Source: Diphasiastrum complanatum (Eukaryota > Streptophyta > Lycopodiopsida > Lycopodiales > Lycopodiaceae). From it: a stretch of 64,000 nucleotides of DNA. The notes under the pieces were generated by a model. It was not told the DNA's origin. It was given only the letters and a program-made list of their open reading frames with translations, and did not search any database. The stretch covers positions 59,406,513 through 59,470,512 of the forward strand of contig CM055092.1 of the NCBI GenBank assembly GCA_029204225.1, read 5' to 3'. Made by a program: the position numbers and the translations under genes. Shown here piece by piece: positions 58,632 to 64,000 of this stretch (positions within the stretch are counted from its first letter, which is position 1; each line of letters starts with the position of its first letter).

Positions 58632-58975
58632 AGTGAAAAAATATGAATCACTAAGATCCAAATTTGTCTTTTTATCTTTGGTATGAAAGTCAACACTATC
58701 TATACTTTTGCATCATAGAAAAATCTGCTTCTACTTAATGAAAGAGATACAAACTCAATAAGAACTTGATCAAACATCAAACATAAGATGAAATGAAGTT
58801 GTTGTCCAAACAAAAACAATAAGCTATTGTATTTCACACGTGTGGATCCGAATATAGCATAATATGAGCATTCTACACACAAGATTGCAAAATATCACCA
58901 ATATAGTGCACCAATGGATAGATGAACCCAAGAGAACTCATGTATAAGCATGAAATGAGATGAGAGAAAAAAAAA
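58632..58975 (-). mobile_element. LTR of copia A, minus copy (5' truncated)
   Basis: The reverse complement matches the right 60% of the LTR at 16100-16666. It stops where that LTR has its (CT)n run, near 58960-58975, so the U3 is missing. Confidence 0.75.
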
Positions 58976-59026
58976 CCTTGTGTATTTGGCAATTTTATCA
59001 ACTATGACCAATATTGACTAAACTAG

Positions 59027-59736
59027 TTGAAATTTCTCACAAATAAGTGCAAAAGTATTGACACTCATATGGAGCACTATGTAAGAGATCCAATAGATGG
59101 TGATGAAAGATACTTCAAGGACATCACCCTTTATAAGAGTCTCATAGGCTCCTTGATTTGGCTCGCCAGACCTGATCTAAGTTTTTGTGTCAATAAGTTG
59201 AGTCAATATATGCAATCTCCTTCAATCCATCATTCGAGATTGGCCAAGAGGGTGCTTATGTACATTTCTAACACTCTAGATTTTGGCATACTCTACTATA
59301 GAGGGGCTTGATTGGTTATCCATATTTGGATTTTGCAGCTAACAAGATTGATAGGAAGTCCACAAGTGCATTTGCTATATTCATTGGAGAAAGAACCATC
59401 TCTTGGCTCTCGAAGTAGAACACCATATCTCTCTCATTCACTGACACTAAGTACAAAGCACCAACCACTACTACTACCAAAGAGATTTTTTGGATCAAGT
59501 GACTTATGGCAGAGCTCAAATGCATCAAATCTGAAGACATTCCCATCATTAAGTGTGACAACATTTCAGCCCAAGGCCTTACTTCAGATCCTATCTTTCA
59601 TGCAAGGAGCAAGCACATCAAGGTGGAGCATCATTTTGTGAGAGAAAAGGTGCAAGCAAAAGACATCATCTCGAAGCATGTGGATACATCATGTGTCATT
59701 GATCTTCTCACTAAACCATTGCTTAAAGCTCCTTAG
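59027..59736 (+). pseudogene. Copia RNase H fragment
   Basis: Encodes FKDITLYKSLIGSLIWLARPDLSFCVNKLSQYM, of which SLIGSLIWLARPDLSF is the diagnostic RT-RNase H linker. Shifted frames then give YLDFAANKIDRKSTSAF and WLSK. Next come FHARSKHIKVEHHFVREK and DLLTKPLLKAP, the normal C-terminus. A TGA at 59309 and others break it. Orientation is opposite to the adjoining copia A, so copia A probably inserted into or next to it. Confidence 0.8.
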
Positions 59737-62171
59737 ATCATCCCTAGGAGTTGTTAGTAGATCTATGTTACATAACTACCTCTCTTTAATGGAGTGTGAA
59801 AAATGATAAAAGCCAACTAGTTATTTGATGATGTGTAATCATGAGGTTGGACTGCCATCATTGGTAAATATCATGAGCACAATCAAGCTTTGATTAAGCA
59901 TAGATATTGTGAACCTAACCTTGAGCTCCTTGGAGAGTCTACACATGGCCTATTTTGTAATGATGCAAAAGTGGAAGTGGTGCATCTCATTCTGGCACTC
60001 TCATCATATTGAATCATGGGCTCCAATCACATTTTGAGGTTCATAATAAAGCATGCTAATTTAGGTAGAAACTCAAGCTCTCACTATATGCTTAATGGAA
60101 AGCTCATTGTACATACTTTTGGGGCATAGAATTTTTGAGTCATTGAAATCTCGTTGTAGAACCCCAAGAACAAGGATTTTCTCTCTCTAACTTTGCCTTT
60201 TACTCTCTCAAATGGTTGACACTAATGAAAATACTTAGATTTTTCACTTATGTACTTGTTTCTTGCTTGATTTTGATGGATAATCTCTATTTCTGTACAA
60301 GAGCATTGCCAAAATCTGAAACTAGTTTGATGGCTCTCTAAAATCCAAGTTTGATCATCATAATTTTGGAGTGTACAATCTCTCACACTTGTAGATTTTT
60401 TTGAGATCCTAAAATGCAAGTATTGACATTCACCTCATAACACTAATCCTTGACTTGTGCCTCATGTACAGCAAGCTCTAACTAATATTCATATGGATAT
60501 TCCTCATCACGCTGATCTATCAACTGACTTGTAATATCTTGAACATTACTAAAATTTCAAGATGCAGATTGATGAATTGCTCTCACTTGTGCATATTATT
60601 TTCCTTCTAGCACTCTTGGTCTAGCAAAGTGGCAAAGTGGAAGTGTGGACATCATTCTTACCTCTCAATTAAAACCTTTCGCGTTTTAATTTACAGAACC
60701 TAGTTTTAACAGCTCACTTGAACCACCTCAAAGATTATTGCTTCTGCAGGAGTTCATAGTAGGCAACTCAACATCGAAGTGCAAAGCCTCATATTTTTCT
60801 GAATTCTGAAGCAAGAGGCCAACACATCAAGCAAAATTATGAACTCTCTGAAGAAATACCCTTGAAACACCAGAATATATCTATGTATTGTATTATTTAT
60901 TACATTTAAGTTAATAAAGCACAAACATCCAATTTTCAGCTTTATGCAGTCTGTCCACAGAGTTTAATAGAATGCCAACTTCATAGATTTTGAACACCTG
61001 TGTTTTTGCTGCCATGTGAAATACTATGAATTATGCACATGGTTATCTCTAAGGTTTCCAGTAGCCTTTAAACAGGTACATGTTACTCAGCAGGCAACGG
61101 GAAATTGTTCTGTCAGCCCACAAGAGAGCAGAGAATCGAATCTGGATGAGCAAGCCCACAACCCAAGCATGATACACCCTACAGCGTGTGGACCAGTTTC
61201 TATCCAACTTATTGTAAAGTAATTAATAAAAAATTTAGTGTGGGAGGTATAAATACAGCGACCCATCTTTGACCTTACTCATAATTTTGTACTTGTCAAT
61301 GACTACATAAAAATATGATACATGATTACAAACTTTAAAAATTGATACATGTCTACAAACTTCAAAAGAGAGATGGATGACGACATGTCAGTAGATCCTG
61401 CTAACAACTACTTACAGCAAAATAGCATCCAACATGGAACATTTAATTAAAGGACAATGGAATAAGCTCAAAACATTGAGATGCAAGAAAATTTCTAATA
61501 AGAGTTGTGCAACAACACATCGCATTTTCCTTAATGTTCAGCCTGATCAGTTACACTGCTTGTCATTTTGTAATTTGGAAAACCAGAAAGTTCAAGTCGT
61601 ACCTAAGGTATAATGAAAAGAATTTTCTGTGTGAAGATACAACCTATGTAACAGAAAATTTTCAAAAACTGAAAACATCCCAAAGGGCTGCTCAGTGAAA
61701 CTGCCCAAGCGTTGGTGTGATTTCCCTATGAAGTGATTAGAGAGAAGGCTCCGCCATGATTTCATGGTGCCAGATACCTTCATAGTCAGGGCAGTCAGCA
61801 TATCTGACCTTCCTCTCTTTTGCCAAAGTCCAAAGTCCATTATGGGGACTGTTTATACTTGCTACCACAAGGGTTAGCTACCTAATATCTAAAAACAATG
61901 CCGACTCCTTGTAAAGCTCTTACATAAACCTAGTTTACATCGAACTTATCATAGCTATAATCTCTGTACATTCCAGTACAAAACACGGATGGCCCAATTG
62001 TTGAATGGATCACCACCACAGAGACTGTCCAGTTTATGAACAAAAACCTGATATTCACCTCAGCAGATTATGAGCAATTTTGTCCCCATCTTTTACAAGT
62101 ATATATACCTTGAGCTGAAAACAGTCCGTGACACAAAAATACTAATAAACCCTAATGGTTTCTAGATTGAA
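59737..62171. other. Copia 3' region, then possible 3' UTR of a minus-strand gene
   Basis: The first few hundred bases after the copia stop should be its 3' UTR and LTR; no edges could be fixed. Toward 62171 the sequence may be the 3' UTR of the candidate exon at 62172-62246. Short frames (such as 61592-61840 minus) have no recognised domain. Confidence 0.35.
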
Positions 62172-62246
62172 CTATTTTCCACCGTAAGCAGCATAAGTAG
62201 GTGGAATAAGACATGGAAGTCTGATCAAGCGCGAACAAATTGCATC
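62172..62246 (-). CDS. Candidate terminal exon of a host gene (unrecognised)
   Basis: On the minus strand a textbook acceptor (CTGAC branch-like motif, long T-rich tract, ATTAG) precedes an exon. In phase 0 it encodes 24 residues, DAICSRLIRLPCLIPPTYAAYGGK, shown here in full as two parts (DAICSRLIRLPC and LIPPTYAAYGGK), then TAG at 62172-62174. The run ends with a Pro-Pro-Thr-Tyr and Gly-Gly-Lys tail. The sequence is open and compact, unlike the decayed transposons. Upstream exons would lie above 62246, beyond an intron; none was recognised before the window end. Function unknown. Confidence 0.35.
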   Translation of the reverse strand, partial: DAICSRLIRLPCLIPPTYAAYGGK

Positions 62247-63034
62247 CTAATATGCAACAGAACAAACAACAGAAAAAGTCAGAAGGATTAAAGATATCAC
62301 AGATTAAGGCATATGTCAGCTTAGATTGAAAAAAGGATGATCAATCAAACAGCGCCTTTGAAAAAATTGAAATTTTATTGTATATGCAAGAAAAAAAATA
62401 AGAGCTTGTCTGTCCAGAATTTAGTTAGAAGGACATGGATTCTCACTCCTTCCAAACATGAAAAAACAAACCTCTTTATAATGAAATCTCCGGGCTACTG
62501 TTCTGAATGCAATCTAAAAGATGTCACCAAATGTGGCTAGGTTCCTAGCCATCATCCCATGTGAGAAGAGGACTAAGGCTTTGGGAACAAGGCAAATATT
62601 ATTAACTTGCCATATAGAACTACCACTAAATGAGAACCCAAAACAAAAACTGTACAACAGTCTGAGAGAGCATAGTATCAAGAGAAAACGGACAATGGCA
62701 TCTTACAGATCAGGCTTGTTTAAACTTATGGTCCAAGATCTAGCACACTGAAAAGCTCGTGTAGGTTGGAAGGGAAAATTTACCAGAAACATTACATCTT
62801 CCACATGTCAGATCCAAGTGCTGGTTACAGAGGACTACATGCAGCAACTACATAATGCAGTCTCCTAGAGAACCAACCACCATGTGCATTCTTGAATATG
62901 CAGTTTATGTGGCACAGAGAAGGAACTAGACTGTGTGCATATATCCACTGAAGCCATCAAGAATATGCAGATGTCAATTTCACACATTTTGTGGAAAATT
63001 GAAAGGATTGTGCTACATATATATATATAGTTAG
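62247..63034. other. No recognisable exon
   Basis: If the terminal exon is real this is intron. AT-rich, short frames only. Confidence 0.3.
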
Positions 63035-63719
<685 letters not shown>

Positions 63720-63870
63720 GGCACTAACCTTACTGAAACGGAGTGAAATGCACACTGAACCATGCCAAACCCTACTAAGCCGAACCCTAAACTGCAGACA
63801 ATGCTACTGAACTGGAGCAGATCCTACTGAACCACACAAAACCGTACTGAACTGTAAACAACCCTACTGA
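63720..63870. repeat. Degenerate ACTGAACC minisatellite
   Basis: Seven diverged copies of (C)CCTACTGAAC(C/T)G lie about 20-28 bp apart, from 63729 to 63868. Confidence 0.55.
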
Positions 63871-64000
63871 TATTTCAACAATCTAGTTGGTGTCAACTTC
63901 AGAATGACAACTCTGATCGAGATATTAGTTTTTGGCTGTGCAGTATGTTCTTGTCGTAAGGGGGATAAACCCAGTACTAAAAAAAAATTCAGGACCAAAA

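Noticed and set aside
61592-61840. 82-residue minus-strand ORF as a gene
   Set aside because: No ATG context, domain or splice support; it falls where a 3' UTR of the candidate terminal exon would be.

Overview
The window looks like intergenic DNA from a large, transposon-packed land-plant genome. The evidence is plant-type copia and gypsy polyproteins, tRNA-iMet-type primer binding sites (TGGTATCAGAG), short GT-AG introns, a plastid-type DnaJ gene and very long GA/CT microsatellites. The style (old, heavily decayed elements, long dinucleotide tracts, unfamiliar transposase families) suggests a non-flowering vascular plant such as a fern, but the sequence does not settle this.

Layout, 1-24 kb. 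A tandemly duplicated promoter-like block carries six CACGTG boxes (0.4-1.2 kb), followed by a broken unknown ORF. A minus-strand Ty3/gypsy remnant (3.4-7.1 kb) has an integrase tail followed by a long extra 3' ORF; the spacer between them is packed with heat-shock-element motifs. Next come copia family A (7.2-8.7 kb) and a second copia with LTR, PBS, gag and protease (9.0-12.0 kb) whose gag is interrupted by an 84-bp tRNA-like SINE with an 18-bp target duplication. An intron-containing transposase-like pseudogene follows (12.4-15.2 kb). Then come an LTR and leader of family A (16.1-17.1 kb) and copia family B in both orientations (17.9-23.7 kb).

Layout, 24-41 kb. A gypsy element holds gag, protease, RT and RNase H on the plus strand (24.8-30.6 kb). 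It stops at a 91-bp repeat that recurs 3,191 bp downstream. Just past the second copy lies the best host gene: a two-exon chloroplast-type small DnaJ protein (34.0-34.6 kb) with a GC-AG intron. Another LTR/PBS and an antisense copia RT follow (36.3-37.1 kb), then a roughly 0.9-kb GA/CT satellite that flips orientation several times (39.2-40.1 kb).

Layout, 41-64 kb. A Mutator-like transposase pseudogene with a SWIM zinc finger (42.0-45.4 kb) converges on a minus-strand, spliced methyltransferase-like gene whose motifs are in permuted order (45.8-47.6 kb). A mosaic of two copia family C pieces and two antisense gypsy pieces follows (47.7-54.9 kb), then an antisense, fairly complete copia family A (55.6-59.0 kb) and a copia RNase H fragment (59.0-59.7 kb). 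The last 4 kb hold a candidate terminal exon on the minus strand and microsatellites.

Functionally, only the DnaJ gene, and less surely the terminal exon at 62.2 kb, look like working host genes. Almost all transposon coding regions carry stops or frameshifts, many of the CGA to TGA or CAG to TAG type expected from decay of methylated DNA.
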